Under the pieces are notes generated by a model. It searched no databases. It saw nothing but the letters and a program-made list of their open reading frames with translations, and was not told the DNA's origin. From Massilia sp. H-1 (GTDB lineage Bacteria > Pseudomonadota > Gammaproteobacteria > Burkholderiales > Burkholderiaceae_D), in the NCBI GenBank assembly GCA_024703915.1, contig CP087969.1, positions 3,286,001 to 3,350,000 on the forward strand: a stretch of 64,000 nucleotides of DNA, given 5' to 3'. The translations under genes were made by a program, and so were the position numbers. Positions 34,208 to 46,676 of the stretch are shown here, piece after piece (the stretch's first letter is position 1; each line of letters starts with the position of its first letter).

Positions 34208-35620
34208 CAGTGTTGGGGCGCAGCCGGCCGCCTGCGGGCCGCTCGCGCGCGCCGCCGGTGCAGGGCGCGCCATCGGCTGCCGGTCATGGCCGCCTGCAGG
34301 GGCTGCGTCCGCGATCCAGTAGTCGCGCTGCGCTTCGATGGCCGCGTTGACGCTGGCGACCTGCTCGCGCGTCGGCCAGCAGTTCGAACACGCTGATCAG
34401 CATGCCGTTGTAGCGCAGCAGCTGCTCGTCCGAGATGCGCTTCTTGAGCGGGACCACTTCGTCGCGGTAGTGGCGCGCGATGTCGTAGGCGGTGCGGTAG
34501 CCGGAGTACGATTCGCGCACCTGCGAGCGGGCGTCGATCGCCATGCTTAGGCGGCGCTGCACGGCTTGCAGATACATCGCCTCGGCCTTGGCCACGCGCG
34601 CCCCCCCAGTCGAAGAGGGGAATCTGCAGTTCGATTTCGTAGCCGTTGGCGCGCTCGCCGCCGGGACCCTGGTTGTGCAGCCAGGACAGGTCGAGCAGGT
34701 TGACGAAGCGCGTGGCGCGGTTCAGGCCGAGCGAGGCGGCCAGGCCAAGCCAGCCAGTTCTTTTGCGCCATCAGGATGTCGAGCCGGTTGGCCATGGCCG
34801 CGCTTTCCGCGTCGGGCATGGCGCGCGGCTGGCTGCGCGGGCAGTTCCGGCAGGCGCTCGGGCAGCACGAAGGCGGCCGACTGGCCCCACAGTCCCATCA
34901 GGCGGGTGAGCTTTTCGCGTTCGACGGTGCGCGCGTGGCGCGCGCGCCCAGCTGGGCCACGGCGTCCGCGTAAAAGGCTTGTTCGCGCGCCTGCTGCAGG
35001 CGGCTCCAGTTGCTTAGGCCTGCGCCATGCGGCGCGCCAGATCGGCGCCCGCTTCGGCGGCGCTGCTCACCTGGTCCATGTAGTCGGCGCTTTGCTGGGC
35101 GGCGACCGCCGCGTACCAGGCGCGCCGGGTCTCGTCGGCGATGCGCAGCGCGTCGCCCGCGGTGCGCATCTGCGCCAGTTCGTAGCGGCGCTGTTCGAGC
35201 GGCCGCGTGAGCGGCATCGTCAGCAGGCCGATCACGGGCAGCATCAGCTGGCGTTCGATCTCGACGCCGTCGTGGCCGCGCAGGCGGCCGAAGGTGAACA
35301 CGGGATTTTGCAGGCGCGACGCTTGCACCAGGTCGGCTTCGGCGATGCCCAGTTCGGCGTAGCCAAGCCTGCAGGGTGCGGTTGTTGAGCAGGGCGATGT
35401 CGACCGCGCCGTCGGCCGTGAGCGGCGCGGCCAGCAGGGCGTCAATGTGGGCCTGGCGCGATGCGGGTGCGATGTCGGGCACGGCCTGGCCGCGCGCTGC
35501 GGCCAGCTGGCGCACCTGGTCCTGGCCGCCGTCGGGCGAAAGGTGGCGCAGCCTAGCCAGCACGGCGGCCAGCGCCAGCGCCAGCAGGCGGGTGTTGCGG
35601 GTTGGTGCAGGCATGCTCAT
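34208..35620 (-). CDS. TolC-type outer-membrane efflux protein of the copper cluster (frame broken)
   Basis: Two outer-membrane-efflux repeats can be followed: 'AELGIAEADLVQASRLQNPV' with 'LMLPVIGLLTMPLTRPLEQR' in the first, and 'ALAASLGLNRATRFVN', 'NGYEIELQIPLFDWGGARV' and 'ARSQVRESYSGYRTAYDIAR' in the second. N-terminus MSMPAPTRNTRLLALALAAV is the signal region. About 470 residues. Breaks near 35555, 35365, 35015, 34935, 34835, 34755, 34600, 34546, 34375 and 34300, so the C-terminal end is uncertain. It lacks adjacent RND/MFP genes. ATG overlaps the lipoprotein stop (TGATG). Confidence 0.83.
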
Positions 35621-35915
35621 CAGTGCTTGTGCTCCGCGTGCGGGTCGGCCGGTTTGGCGTCCGGCTGCTTCATGGCCTAAGCATCGCGTGTCCGGCATGG
35701 CCGCCCTTGCTTGGCGACGGCCGCGTTGCTTGCTTTCCAGTCGGCCAGCTTGAGTTCCTGGTCGGCCCGGTAACCGTCGAATGCCGATGCGTAGGCCAGC
35801 GGCGGGGGTGCAGCGCGGCCGCGGCGAGCGGGTCCGGGCGGGCCGGGGGCGCGGCCGTGGCCGTCGCGCAGCCGGCCGCCAGCAGGGCAATCAGAACCAG
35901 GCGTAAGGACGGCAT
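35617..35915 (-). CDS. Small His-rich lipoprotein of the copper cluster (frame broken)
   Basis: About 99 residues starting MPSLRLVLIALLAAGCATAT with lipobox LAAGC. The corrected C-terminal part reads 'DQELKLADWKASNAAVAK', 'GGHAGHAMPAMKQPDAKPAD' and 'PHAEHKH', with several His and Met residues suited to Cu binding. Breaks near 35820, 35705 and 35677 (GCTTAGGCC). Same operon as the TolC and oxidase genes. No named family recognised. Confidence 0.68.
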
Positions 35916-35928
35916 GCGGCGCTCCCGG

Positions 35929-36130
35929 TCAGTAGGCGAGTGTGGCCGGATAGCTTAGCCTTGTCCAGCGCATCGACCACGGCGATCGGCGTGCTGGTGG
36001 TCTCGACCTGGATCATGCGGTGATGCATGTCGAAGCCGATTTCGGCCTGGGGGTCGAGTTGCTTGAGTGCTTTGGTAATGACACCCGAACAATGGCTGCA
36101 GCTCATGTCGGGGACTTTCAATGTAATCAT
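35929..36130 (-). CDS. Heavy-metal-associated (CopZ-like) copper chaperone
   Basis: A 67-residue HMA domain, 'MITLKVPDMSCSHCSGVITK', with the CxxC copper site (CSHC) and ferredoxin-like fold ('QAEIGFDMHHRMIQVETTST', 'VVDALDKAGYPA'). One break at 35953 (GCTAAGC where Ala-Gly is expected). It should carry Cu(I) to CopA, which is divergently encoded from the same control region. Confidence 0.93.
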
Positions 36131-36163
36131 CCTGCCACTCCTGTCTTGATAGCTGTATTCTGA

Positions 36164-36184
36164 ACTTTGCCACAATGGGAAGGT
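36164..36184 (-). promoter_or_regulatory. CueR-type operator for the copZ-side operon
   Basis: On the minus strand the sequence reads ACCTTCC, seven bases, GCAAAGT, directly after a TTGACC -35 element at 36182-36187. It is an imperfect copy (one good arm) of the CueR dyad found on the other side of this divergent region. Confidence 0.65.
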
Positions 36185-36216
36185 CAAGGGGATTGTGCCG
36201 CTGCGTCCCTGCCTTG

Positions 36217-36237
36217 ACCTTACTATAATGGGAAGGT
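36217..36237 (+). promoter_or_regulatory. CueR-type operator/promoter for copA
   Basis: TTGACC at 36214-36219 overlaps the dyad ACCTTAC-N7-GGAAGGT (36217-36237), the ACCTTCC/GGAAGGT pattern bound by CueR in a stretched-spacer promoter. It lies about 40 bases before the copA ATG. Confidence 0.8.
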
Positions 36238-36275
36238 AGATGATAGCCGGATCGAAAGTTTGCGGGGGAACAATC

Positions 36276-38472
<2,197 letters not shown>

Positions 38473-38473
<1 letters not shown>

Positions 38474-38876
38474 TGGACAACTTGAACAATATCGGCGAAG
38501 CGGCCCGCGCCTCAGGCGTGTCGGCCAAGATGATCCGCCATTACGAAGCGATCGGCCTGATCGAGGCGGCCAGGCGCACCGATGCTTAGGCTACCGCCTG
38601 TACAGCGGACGCGACGTGCAAGTGCTGCAATTCATCCACCGCAGCCGCGAGCTGGGCTTTTCGCTCGATCAGATCCGGACCCTGCTGGCGCTGTGGCAGG
38701 ACAAGCAGCGCGCCAGCAAGGATGTGCGCGCGATGGCAAAGCAGCACATCGCCGAACTCGACGAAAAGATCGCGGCCATGCAGGCGATGCGCCGCACGCT
38801 CGAACAGCTGGCCAGCCGCTGCCATGGCGACCACCGTCCCGATTGTCCTATACTCGACGATTTATCGCTGGGCTGA
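38473..38876 (+). CDS. cueR: MerR-family copper regulator CueR (frame broken once)
   Basis: About 134 residues: winged helix-turn-helix ('NIGEAARASGVSAKMIRHYE', 'YRLYSGRDVQVLQFI'), dimerisation coiled coil, and a C-terminal metal loop 'CHGDHRPDCPI' matching the two-Cys Cu(I) site of CueR. ATG 38473 (or 38470) overlaps the copA stop, so it is auto-controlled from the copA promoter. One break at 38584-38591 (GCTTAGGC within 'TDAGYRLY'). Confidence 0.93.
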
Positions 38877-38881
38877 TCCCA

Positions 38882-39413
38882 ATGCTGTCATTACTCGGAC
38901 GTGCCGTCGCCTGTGGCCTTGCCACCTGGCTTATTTATGCCATTACCAGTAGGCTGTTCGACAATCCGCTGGCGCACATGCCGCTTACGGTCGTGTTCGC
39001 GTCGGCCATGTGGGCGGTGTCGTTCGCCAAATATGTCCTGCTTAAGCCCTGTCGGCCGTCAAGAACCAGGCCAAACACGATGCCCTGTCGCCTCTGAGCG
39101 GGCGCCACTATGCTTTCCAGAACCACAGCCTGCGCCTGTATCTGATCGACGAGGTGATCTGGATACCCGCGGCCGATGTCGCGCCCCTGCTTGGCCGCCA
39201 GCCCGACGCGCGGAACTGCGCTACCTGGGCGCCGACCACGGCCCGATTCCCGGCCTGACCGTGCTTAGGCCCTACACCGAGGCGGGCCTGCTGCGGCTGC
39301 TGACCACGCGCACCGCGACGCGCCACGCCACCCACGAGCTGATCCGCTTCAAGCACTGGCTGGAGAAGGAAGCCTTCCCCAACCTGCGCCGTTTCCCGTC
39401 TTCTTCAACCTAG
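38882..39413 (+). CDS. Membrane-anchored protein with a Bro-N-like domain
   Basis: About 176 residues. Residues 1-55 form two hydrophobic helices ('MLSLLGRAVACGLATWLIYA', 'MPLTVVFASAMWAVSFAKYV'). The rest reads like the N-terminal domain of BRO/phage antirepressor proteins: 'YAFQNHSLRLYLIDEVIWIP', 'ADVAPLLGRQ', 'GLTVPAYTEAGLLRLLTTRT' and 'HELIRFKHWLEKEAFPNLRR'. That assignment is by pattern, not search. Breaks at 39042 (GCTTAAGCC), 39209 and 39265 (GCTTAGGCC). It begins five bases after cueR but is not an evident copper gene. Confidence 0.62.
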
Positions 39414-39415
39414 GA

Positions 39416-40539
39416 TCAGCTCTCGAAGTCGGGCGAGCATTCCATCTTCAGTGCTGTCGCGTCGCCCGGCTTGGCCGACAACTGGCCCACCTTGGTATAG
39501 CGCGTGCAGCTTTTCGTCGGCGGCCCACTTTTCCGCCTTGAGAGCGGCCGCCTTGCGCACCTGTTCGAAGGTCACGCCTGGGGCAAACACGGCGGTGCTG
39601 AGCGCATCGCCCTGGTCGGCTTCCGGATTGAACGCCACTTGCGCCAGCGGCAAGCCGAAGGCCTTCAGTCCCGCAGGCGCGGCGAACAGTTCGCCGTCGC
39701 CGGACAGGCGCAGTGCCTTGAGCGAGGTCGTCAGGTTTTTCATGGGCTGGCATTCGAGCGCGAGCCGCAAGTCTTTCATTGCGCCCGGATTGGCCACGGC
39801 CGAAGCGGCCTGCCTTGACGGCGGGAACCACGCTGGCAGGGGCAGTCTGTTTCTTGAAGTCGACGATCCAGAAATTGGTCGAGGCGCCGCCTTTCCAGCC
39901 AGTGCCGACGATCAGGTGCTGCACGAAGGGCTGGAAGTAGGTCTGGCCGTCGCTGATGCTGATCGGCTGCTGGTCTGGTACGGCCAGCATCGGCGGCTTG
40001 GGACCGTCGGTACGCAGATTGCCGGAATGCTCGAGCGAGGACTGGCCGAAGAATATATGCATGCTTAAGCCGCATTGTTGAGCGCGAATCCGAGCGACTG
40101 GTCATTCATGCAGACCGCGAACGGGGCCACGTTTTCCGATTTCGATTTCGACCACCAGATTTTCGCGGTCGAGGTCCAGCAGCCGCCGCTCGGCCAGTCG
40201 ACAATGGTCAGCGCCACTTTCGGGTAGGCCGATTTGGCCGTGCCATCGTAGGGGTGCTTGGTAAACAAGTTAGCCAGCACCGTGCTCGACAGCAGCGGCG
40301 CCTTGCTCGCTTGGGCGGCAGGGGGCGGCTGCGGCGGCCGGCTGGGCCGATGCCGCTGGCGCTGCTGCCGGTGCCGCGGCCGGGGTGGCCGCCTTGATCC
40401 CCAGCGCTTGCGCGGCCGAGATGCGGACCCGGGTCGAGCCGTCGGCCTGTTGTTCCGTGCTGACGCAGGCAGAAAGGGAGAGCGCGAGAACAAGGGCAGC
40501 CAAGCCGCTGGCCGAAGTGCTACGAGTCGATTTTTTCAT
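39416..40539 (-). CDS. Hypothetical outer-membrane/periplasmic lipoprotein
   Basis: About 374 residues with a lipoprotein signal (lipobox LSLSAC, Cys ~25), then an Ala/Pro-rich linker ('ATPAAAPAAAPAASAQP'). The body has 'ANLFTKHPYDGTAKSAYPKV', 'GMHIFFGQSSLEHSGNLRTD' and 'LTTSLKALRLSGDGELFAAP'. No domain recognised. Breaks near 40320, at 40064 (GCTTAAGC before 'GMHIFF'), near 39810 and 39498; the last restores the terminus 'ALKMECSPDFES' at TGA 39416-39418. It converges with the Bro-N-like gene two bases apart. Confidence 0.62.
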
Positions 40540-40736
40540 AGGGGGAGTTGGGTTGGCTGAGGGGCGGTTCCCACATGTACTAGTTGGTATATGGGAAAGT
40601 TGATCATATAGTAAGTTAATATTTTTGTAATTATTATTTTTATAAAATTTCATGCCTTACCACAGGGCCTTGCCTTGACGTACTTTCGGCTCCGGTCTAT
40701 ATTAATGACTCGCAAGTAAGTTACAGGACAAGAAGC

Positions 40737-41489
40737 ATGCAATGCCCCTTTGAGATGAAGCCGCGCTGGGAACGCCGGAAAGACGCGCGCCCGCAGGAAT
40801 TGCTTGCCGCCGCCCTCGACCTGTTCGTCGAGCGCGGCTACGCCTCGACCCGGCTGGAAGACGTGGCCAAGCGGGCTAGCGTGTCCAAGGGCACCCTGTA
40901 TCTGTATTTCACCAACAAGGAAGAACTGTTCAAGGCGGTGGTGCGCGAAAACATCGTGCTTAGGCCCTGGGCGAGGCCGAAGACATCATTTCCACCTTCG
41001 ACGGCCATTCGGCCGAGCTGCTGCGCTGCGTGGTCATGGGCTGGTGGGAACGGCTGGGCGCGACCAAGGCGTCCGGCATCATCAAGCTGGTCATGGCGGA
41101 GGCGGGCAACTTCCCCGACCTGGCCCTGTTCTATCAGGACGAAGTGATCGCCCGCAGCACCACCATGATGGCCAATATGTTCGAGCGCGGCATCGCGCGG
41201 CGGCGAGTTCCGCGCGGTCGACGTCAAGGTCATGACCCAGGTGCTGATCGCGCCCATGCTCATGCTGATCACCTGGAAGCATTCGGTCGGGCCATGCACC
41301 GCCGACCAGAGCGAACCGCTGGTCTTCCTCGAAGCCTTCCTCGACATGGCGCTCAATGGCTTGCTGCTTAGCCCCCTGCCATGCCGGGCTGAGGTGCCCC
41401 AAAACGTCAAATCGGCGATTTCAGGGGTTCATTCCCCTAAAACTGCAGACTGTCGCAATTTCCCGCGTTCTCGGGGTTCATATCGTTAA
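40737..41489 (+). CDS. TetR-family transcriptional regulator (frame broken)
   Basis: N-terminal TetR helix-turn-helix is complete: 'RPQELLAAALDLFVERGYAS' and 'VAKRASVSKGTLYLYFTNKE'. The ligand-binding half continues with 'SGIIKLVMAEAGNFPDLALF' and 'LVFLEAFLDMALNGLL'. Breaks at 40961 (GCTTAGG), 41203 and 41369 (GCTTAGCC). The C-terminus is uncertain: uncorrected it ends at 41489, corrected it could run to 41559. No operator spotted. Neighbouring tolC or pcm genes are possible targets (inference). Confidence 0.85.
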
Positions 41490-41555
41490 GATGTGCGTAC
41501 TGAGGCCGTTCAACGATAAAATATCGGATTATCATTTTCTCACCGAGTACATACG

Positions 41556-42205
41556 ATGAATATCGAACAAGCCCGCTTTAACATGATTGAACAGCAGATC
41601 CGTCCCTGGAACGTGCTGGACCAGGACGTGCTCGACCTGCTGCTGGTCGTCAAGCGCGAGGACTTCGTGCCTGCCGCCTACAAGGCGCTGGCCTTCGTCG
41701 ACACCGAGATTCCGCTGCCGGGCGGCGAGGCGATGTTCACGCCCAAGCTCGAAGCGCGTGATGCAGGAAGTACTGGTCAAGAAGCACGAGAATGTATTGG
41801 AAATCGGTTCGGGCTCCGGTTACATGGCCGCGCTGCTGGCGCACAAGGCGCGCCACGTGACGACGGTCGAGATCAAGCCGGAACTGAAGGCCCTGGCCGA
41901 AGCGAACCTGGCCAAGGCTAAGCATCGCCAACGTCACGGTCGAGCTGGGCGATGGCGCCGCGGGCTGGGGCAAGGGTGCGCCGTATGACGTGATCGTCAT
42001 TTCGGGTGCGCTCGAAACCTTGCCGGACGCCTTCCTCAAGCAGCTGAAGGTGGGTGGCCGGATCGCCGCCATCATCGGCCAGGCGCCGGTCATGTCGGCC
42101 CATGTGGTGACCCGGGTGTCGGAAACGGCCTACGACACGGTCAAGGTATTCGAGACCAACGTCAAGCCGCTGGTGACCGCGGCCACGTCGCACTTCACGT
42201 TCTGA
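41556..42205 (+). CDS. pcm: Protein-L-isoaspartate O-methyltransferase
   Basis: Repairs isoaspartyl residues in aged proteins. Residues 1-60 'MNIEQARFNMIEQQIRPWNV', then 'FTPKLEARVMQEVLVKKHEN', SAM-binding 'VLEIGSGSGYMAALLAH' and 'YDVIVISGALETLPDAFLKQ'. Length ~217 residues. Breaks at about 41757 (one base) and 41917 (CTAAGC before 'IANVTVELGDG'). Many Burkholderiales carry this Pcm-like gene just upstream of a rhodanese gene and tolC, as here. Confidence 0.9.
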
Positions 42206-42208
42206 GCG

Positions 42209-42532
42209 ATGAATCATCTCACCGCTTTGGAGTTGGCCGCCTGGCTGGCCGACGCCGCGCGCCCGCAGCCGCTGTTGCTTGACGTGCGCGAAAACTGGGA
42301 ATTTGAAACATGCAAGATCCCCGGCTCGACGCAGATCGCGATGAACACGATCCCGGCGCGCATCGAGGAGCTCGATGAAGAAGCCGAGATCGTCTGCATC
42401 TGCCACCACGGGGCGCGCAGCATGCAAGTCGCGGCCTTCCTGGAGCGCAATGGTTTTGGCAGGATGTTCAATTTGACAGGCGGCATACACGCCTGGGCTG
42501 TGCAGGTCGACAGCGCCATGCCCAAGTACTGA
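42209..42532 (+). CDS. Rhodanese-like domain protein
   Basis: Intact single-domain sulfurtransferase, 107 residues. Active-site loop 'CICHHGARSMQVAAF' holds the catalytic Cys (CHHGARS); 'LLLDVRENWEFETCKIPGST' and 'NLTGGIHAWAVQVD' are the CH2A/B-like landmarks. It starts three bases after pcm, so the two are probably co-transcribed with tolC. Sulfur acceptor unknown. Confidence 0.93.
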   Translation: MNHLTALELAAWLADAARPQPLLLDVRENWEFETCKIPGSTQIAMNTIPARIEELDEEAEIVCICHHGARSMQVAAFLERNGFGRMFNLTGGIHAWAVQVDSAMPKY

Positions 42533-42596
42533 CACAGGTCAGCAGGGCGGGGCGGTCGTTCTTAACTTTACTATGATGACTCCCATGGAGAATGCA

Positions 42597-43940
42597 ATGC
42601 AGAAATCCTTACTCGCCGTGCTGATGGCCAGCGCATTTTGCTCAATGAATGCACAGGCGGCTGACCTGATCCAGGTCTACCAGCAGGCAATGGCGAACGA
42701 TGCCACGTATGCGAGCGCGCGCATCGCTGGCCGCCGGTAAGGAGCGGGTTCCGCAGGGACGCGCGGCATTGCTGCCGACCGTCAGCCTGGACGGCAGTAT
42801 CGTCAAGAACGATACCGAGGGCTCGCCATGGAACGAAGGCCAGACCGGCACCAACGGCGTCATCACCGGCAGCAGTGCCAACTACCGCACCACCACCCAT
42901 ACCCTGACGCTGCAGCAGCCGCTGTTCCGCTGGGCCAACTGGCAGACCTACCAGCAGAGCAAGCTGCTGCAAGCGATCAGCGAAGCCCAGTTCGCGCAGG
43001 CGCAGCAAGACCTGATCACCCGCGTGTCGCAAGCCTACTTCGACGTGCTGGCCGCGCAAGACACGCTGGAACTGTCGCGCGCAAAAACGGCGACCACCGA
43101 ACAGCTGGCCTCGGCCAAGCGCAACTTCGAGGTCGGCACCCAGACCATCACCGACACCCATGAAGCCCAGGCCGCCTACGACCTGGTGGTGGCGCAGGAA
43201 TTTGCCGCCATCAGCGACCTGGAAAACAAGCGCAGCGCGCTGCAGGCGATCATCGGCACCGCCCCTGGCACGCTGGCCCCGCTCAAGCCGGGCGTGACGC
43301 TGGCCGCGCCGGAACCGGCCCAGATCGAACCATGGGTCACGGCCGCTGAGAGCCAGAACTATGGCGTGGTCAGCTCGGAGCTGTCCTACGAATCGTCCAA
43401 GCGCGACATTCAAAAGAGCCGCGCTTAGCCACTACCCGACGCTGGACCTGGTTGCCAATGCACGGCGCCAGACCAACAGCGGCCAGATCAACAATCTGTC
43501 GGGCACCAATACCAGCAAGGCGATCGGCATCCAGTACAGCGTGCCGCTGTTTAACGGCTTTGGCGTGACCAGCCGCGTGCGCGAATCGATCGCGCTCGAA
43601 GACAAGGCCCGCAACGACCTCGAGGCGACCCGCCGCAACGCCGCCAACGGCGCGCGCCAGGCTTATCTGGGCGTCAACAGCGGCCTGGCCCAGGTCAAGG
43701 CGCTGCAGGCGGCCGAAGTGTCGAGCACCTCGGCGCTCGAGTCGAACAAGCTGGGCTACCAGGTGGGCGTGCGGATCAATATCGACGTGCTCAATGCCCA
43801 GCGCCAGCTGTACCTGACCCGGCGCGACCTGTCGCGTGCGCGTTACGACACGATCATGAACGGCCTGCGCCTGGAAGTCGGCCCATCGCTCGCTGCGCGA
43901 AGCCGACCTGGAACCGGTCAACAACTTGCTGGCCAAGTAA
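42597..43940 (+). CDS. tolC: TolC-family outer-membrane channel (frame broken)
   Basis: About 448 residues. Signal peptide MQKSLLAVLMASAFCSMNAQ; mature 'ADLIQVYQQAMANDATYASA' is the classic TolC start. Both OEP repeats are present ('QPLFRWANWQTYQQSKLLQA', 'VPLFNGFGVTSRVRESIALE'), with 'VGVRINIDVLNAQRQLYLTR' near the end. ATG 42597 is chosen for the GGAG seven bases upstream; an in-frame ATG at 42585 exists. Breaks at 42725, 43423 (GCTTAGCC) and 43878. It serves type I secretion or multidrug pumps encoded elsewhere. A strong terminator follows. Confidence 0.93.
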
Positions 43941-43960
43941 GTCTTTGCCGCTTCACAAGA

Positions 43961-43983
43961 AACGCCCTGCAGGGCGTTTTTTT
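43961..43983 (+). terminator. Rho-independent terminator after tolC
   Basis: AACGCCCTGCAGGGCGTT is a perfect palindromic stem immediately followed by seven T, 20 bases past the tolC stop. Confidence 0.93.
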
Positions 43984-44015
43984 ATTGCGCTGAGTTCATC
44001 ACATTCAATCGACCA

Positions 44016-44103
44016 CCACGTCGCCCTCATGAAGGCAGGGGCCCATAGCACTTCACCGAATTCGGCAGCGCTATGGGCCCCTGCCTCCGCGAGGACGACG
44101 TGG
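44016..44103. repeat. Palindromic repeat, copy A (head-to-head units)
   Basis: Left arm 44016-44049 and right arm 44070-44103 are inverted copies of a ~34-base unit running CACGTCG...GGGGCCCATAGC, with four mismatches and a 20-base loop. The same unit occurs as an inverted pair at 62546-62623 but in the opposite arrangement. It occupies most of the gap between tolC and the kinase gene and resembles a REP/BIME-type element. Confidence 0.85.
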
Positions 44104-44253
44104 TAGTGGGCAGGCGTTGAGGTGCTTCGACAAAAAAGTCGGGCCAGTAAATTTTTGCTAACGCCCCCTGTTGCGTTTCATCACTTTTAACAGAATCGGA
44201 CGGTATTTCACGATATAGTTGTCTCCTGTGATGACTCATCCGGAATCCCTGAC

Positions 44254-46295
44254 GTGATCGAACCACACGACCCACCCGACGAGATCGAGCGCATTGCCGC
44301 CCTGTGCCTAAGCTGCACGTGCTCGACACGCCGGAGGACGACCGCTTCGACCGCATCACCGCCATCGCCCAGCGCCTGTTCCACGTGCCGATCGCGCTGA
44401 TCTCGCTGGTCGACGGCGAACGCCAGTGGTTCAAGTCGCGCGCCGGACTCGATGCCTCCCAGACGCCGCGCAATATCTCCTTCTGCGGCCACGCGATCCT
44501 CGAAGAGCGCCCCTTCGTCGTCCACGATGCGCTGGCCGATCCGCGCTTTGCCGACAATCCGCTGGTCATCGGCGCGCCCAATCTGCGCTTTTATGCCTAA
44601 GCATCCCGATCCACGAAGCGGGTGGCTGGCGGGTTGGCACCTTCTGCCTGATCGATACCTCGCCGCGCGCGTTTTCCGTGAGCGACCTGGCCGCCCTGCG
44701 CGACCTGGCCCACTGGGCCGAAACCGAACTCAATCTGTATTCGCTGGAACAGGCCACCGCGCTCACGCGCGAAAAGGAAGCGCGGCTGCAGGCGATTGTC
44801 GAACACGCCGGCGACGCCATCGTCACCATCGACGACCGCGGCGTGGTCGAGACCTTCAACCCGGCCGCCCAGCGCATCTTCGGCTACCGCGCCGACGAGG
44901 TGGTGGGCCAGCACGTGACCCGGCTGGCCGCGCGCCACTACCGCGACACGATCCTGCAAATGGTGGCGGCGCTGGCGCGCGACGGCATCACTGGCAGCGT
45001 GCTTAGGCCAACCGCCAGGTGTTCGCACAGCGCCGCGACGGCACCCGCTTCCCGGCCAACGTGGTGGTGAGCGAAATGCGGATCGGCAAGCGGCGCGCCT
45101 TCACCGCCCTGGTGCGCGACATTTCCGAGCGGCGCCGCTCGAGCGACGACATCCGGCGCCTGAACCGCCACCTGGCCGAAACGCTGGGCTTGCAGCAAGC
45201 CATTCTGGACAGTACCGACTACGCCATCATTTCCGTCAACTCGATCGGCCAGGTCACGATGTTCAACAGCGGCGCCCAGCGCATGCTCGGCTACAGCGCC
45301 GACGAGATGCGCACCCAGGACAAGCTGATCCGCCTGCACGACCCGGCCGAACTGGCCGCGCGCGTGGCCCAGCTGTCGCAGGAATTCGGGCGCCAGATCC
45401 GGCCCGGCGCGGAAGTGTTCATCGCCAAGGCGCGCGAGGGCAAACGCGACGAAAGCGAATGGACCTACATCCGCAAGGACGGCACCCGCTTGCCGGTGAT
45501 GCTGTCGATTTCGGCCGTGTGGGACGAGGACCGCAAGCTGGCTAAGCTTCGTCGGCATCGCCCAGGACTTAAGCGAGCGCAAAAAGATCGAGCAGATGAA
45601 GCAGGAATTCATCTCGACCCTGTCGCATGAATTGCGCACGCCGCTCACTTCGATCCGCGGTTCGCTCGGCCTGATGGTAAGCTGGCGCCATCGCGACAAG
45701 GATGCCGCCCACGGCCCACACCCTGCTCGACGTGGCCAACAAGAATTGCGACCGCCTGGTGCGCCTGATCAACGACATCCTCGACGTCGAAAAGATCGAG
45801 TCCGGCACCATGCGTTTCGACGCCGTGGTGCAGCCGCTGCTGCCGCTGGTCGAGCAGGCCGTGGCCGCCACCACCGCGTATGCGGGCCAGTACCAGGTCA
45901 GTTTCGACCTGCGCGCCGAACCGGAAGACGTGTACGTGGCGGTCGACGCCGACCGCCTGACCCAGGTGATCGTCAACCTGCTGTCGAACGGTCCAAGTTC
46001 TCATGCGTAGAGCGACGTGATCGAGGTGCGCCTGCAGCTGGCGAACACACGGTGCGCCTGTCGGTGATCGATCACGGGATCGGCATCCCGCTCGCTTTCC
46101 GCGACCGGATCTTCCAGAAATTTGCCCAGGCCGACGGCGCCGACAATCGCGCCAAGAGCGGGACCGGGCTCAGGTTTGAACATCACCAAGGCCATCGTGG
46201 AGAAACATTGCGGTACCATCGACTTTATCAGCGAACCGGGAATACGCACCGAGTTCTACTTCGACCTGCCGCTGGCCGGGAACCATTATGAGTGA
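44254..46295 (+). CDS. GAF-PAS-PAS sensor histidine kinase (frame broken)
   Basis: About 680 residues starting at GTG 44254. A GAF domain ('HVLDTPEDDRFDRITAIAQR', 'RNISFCGHAILEE') is followed by two PAS domains ('LQAIVEHAGDAIVTIDDRGV', 'ILDSTDYAIISVNSIGQVTM') and a HisKA/HATPase core: H-box 'FISTLSHELRTPLTSIRGSL', N box 'QVIVNLLSNA', 'VIDHGIGIP', 'FQKFAQADGADNRAKSGTGL'. No membrane segment, so a cytoplasmic sensor. Breaks near 44308, 44598 (CCTAAGC), 45001 (GCTTAGGCC), 45541, 45685, 45993 and 46172. Its stop overlaps the next receiver gene by eight bases. Confidence 0.9.
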
Positions 46296-46676
46296 ATTGA
46301 ATTTCGTGCTGTACGTCGAAGACGATCCGGACATCCAGATGGTCGCGCAAATGGCGCTGGAAGTGGTCGGCGGTCTCAGCCTGCGCGCCTGCAGCTCCGG
46401 GCGCGAAGCGATCGAGGCGGCCACCGCCTGCCAGCCGGACCTGATCCTGCTCGACGTGATGATGCCCGACATGGACGGCCCCACTACGCTGGCGGCCCTG
46501 CGCCAGCTGCCTAGGCCATGGCCGCGACGCCGGTCATCTTCATGACGGCCAAGGTGCAGGCGGCCGAAGTGGCGCACTACAAGACACTGGGGGCGATCGG
46601 CGTGATCGCCAAGCCCTTCGATCCGATGCAGCTGGCGCAGCAGGTGCGCCAGCTGTGGCAGCAGGCGGGCCTGTGA
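46288..46676 (+). CDS. Single-domain response regulator (frame broken once)
   Basis: A CheY-like receiver of ~129 residues: 'VLYVEDDPDIQMVAQMALEV', phospho-acceptor Asp in 'DLILLDVMMPDMDGPTT', Thr/Lys switch 'VIFMTAKVQAAEV' and 'IAKPFDP'. No output domain. One break at 46511 (GCCTAGGCC). It overlaps the kinase upstream and the Hpt gene downstream, so it is the middle relay of a phosphorelay. Confidence 0.93.
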
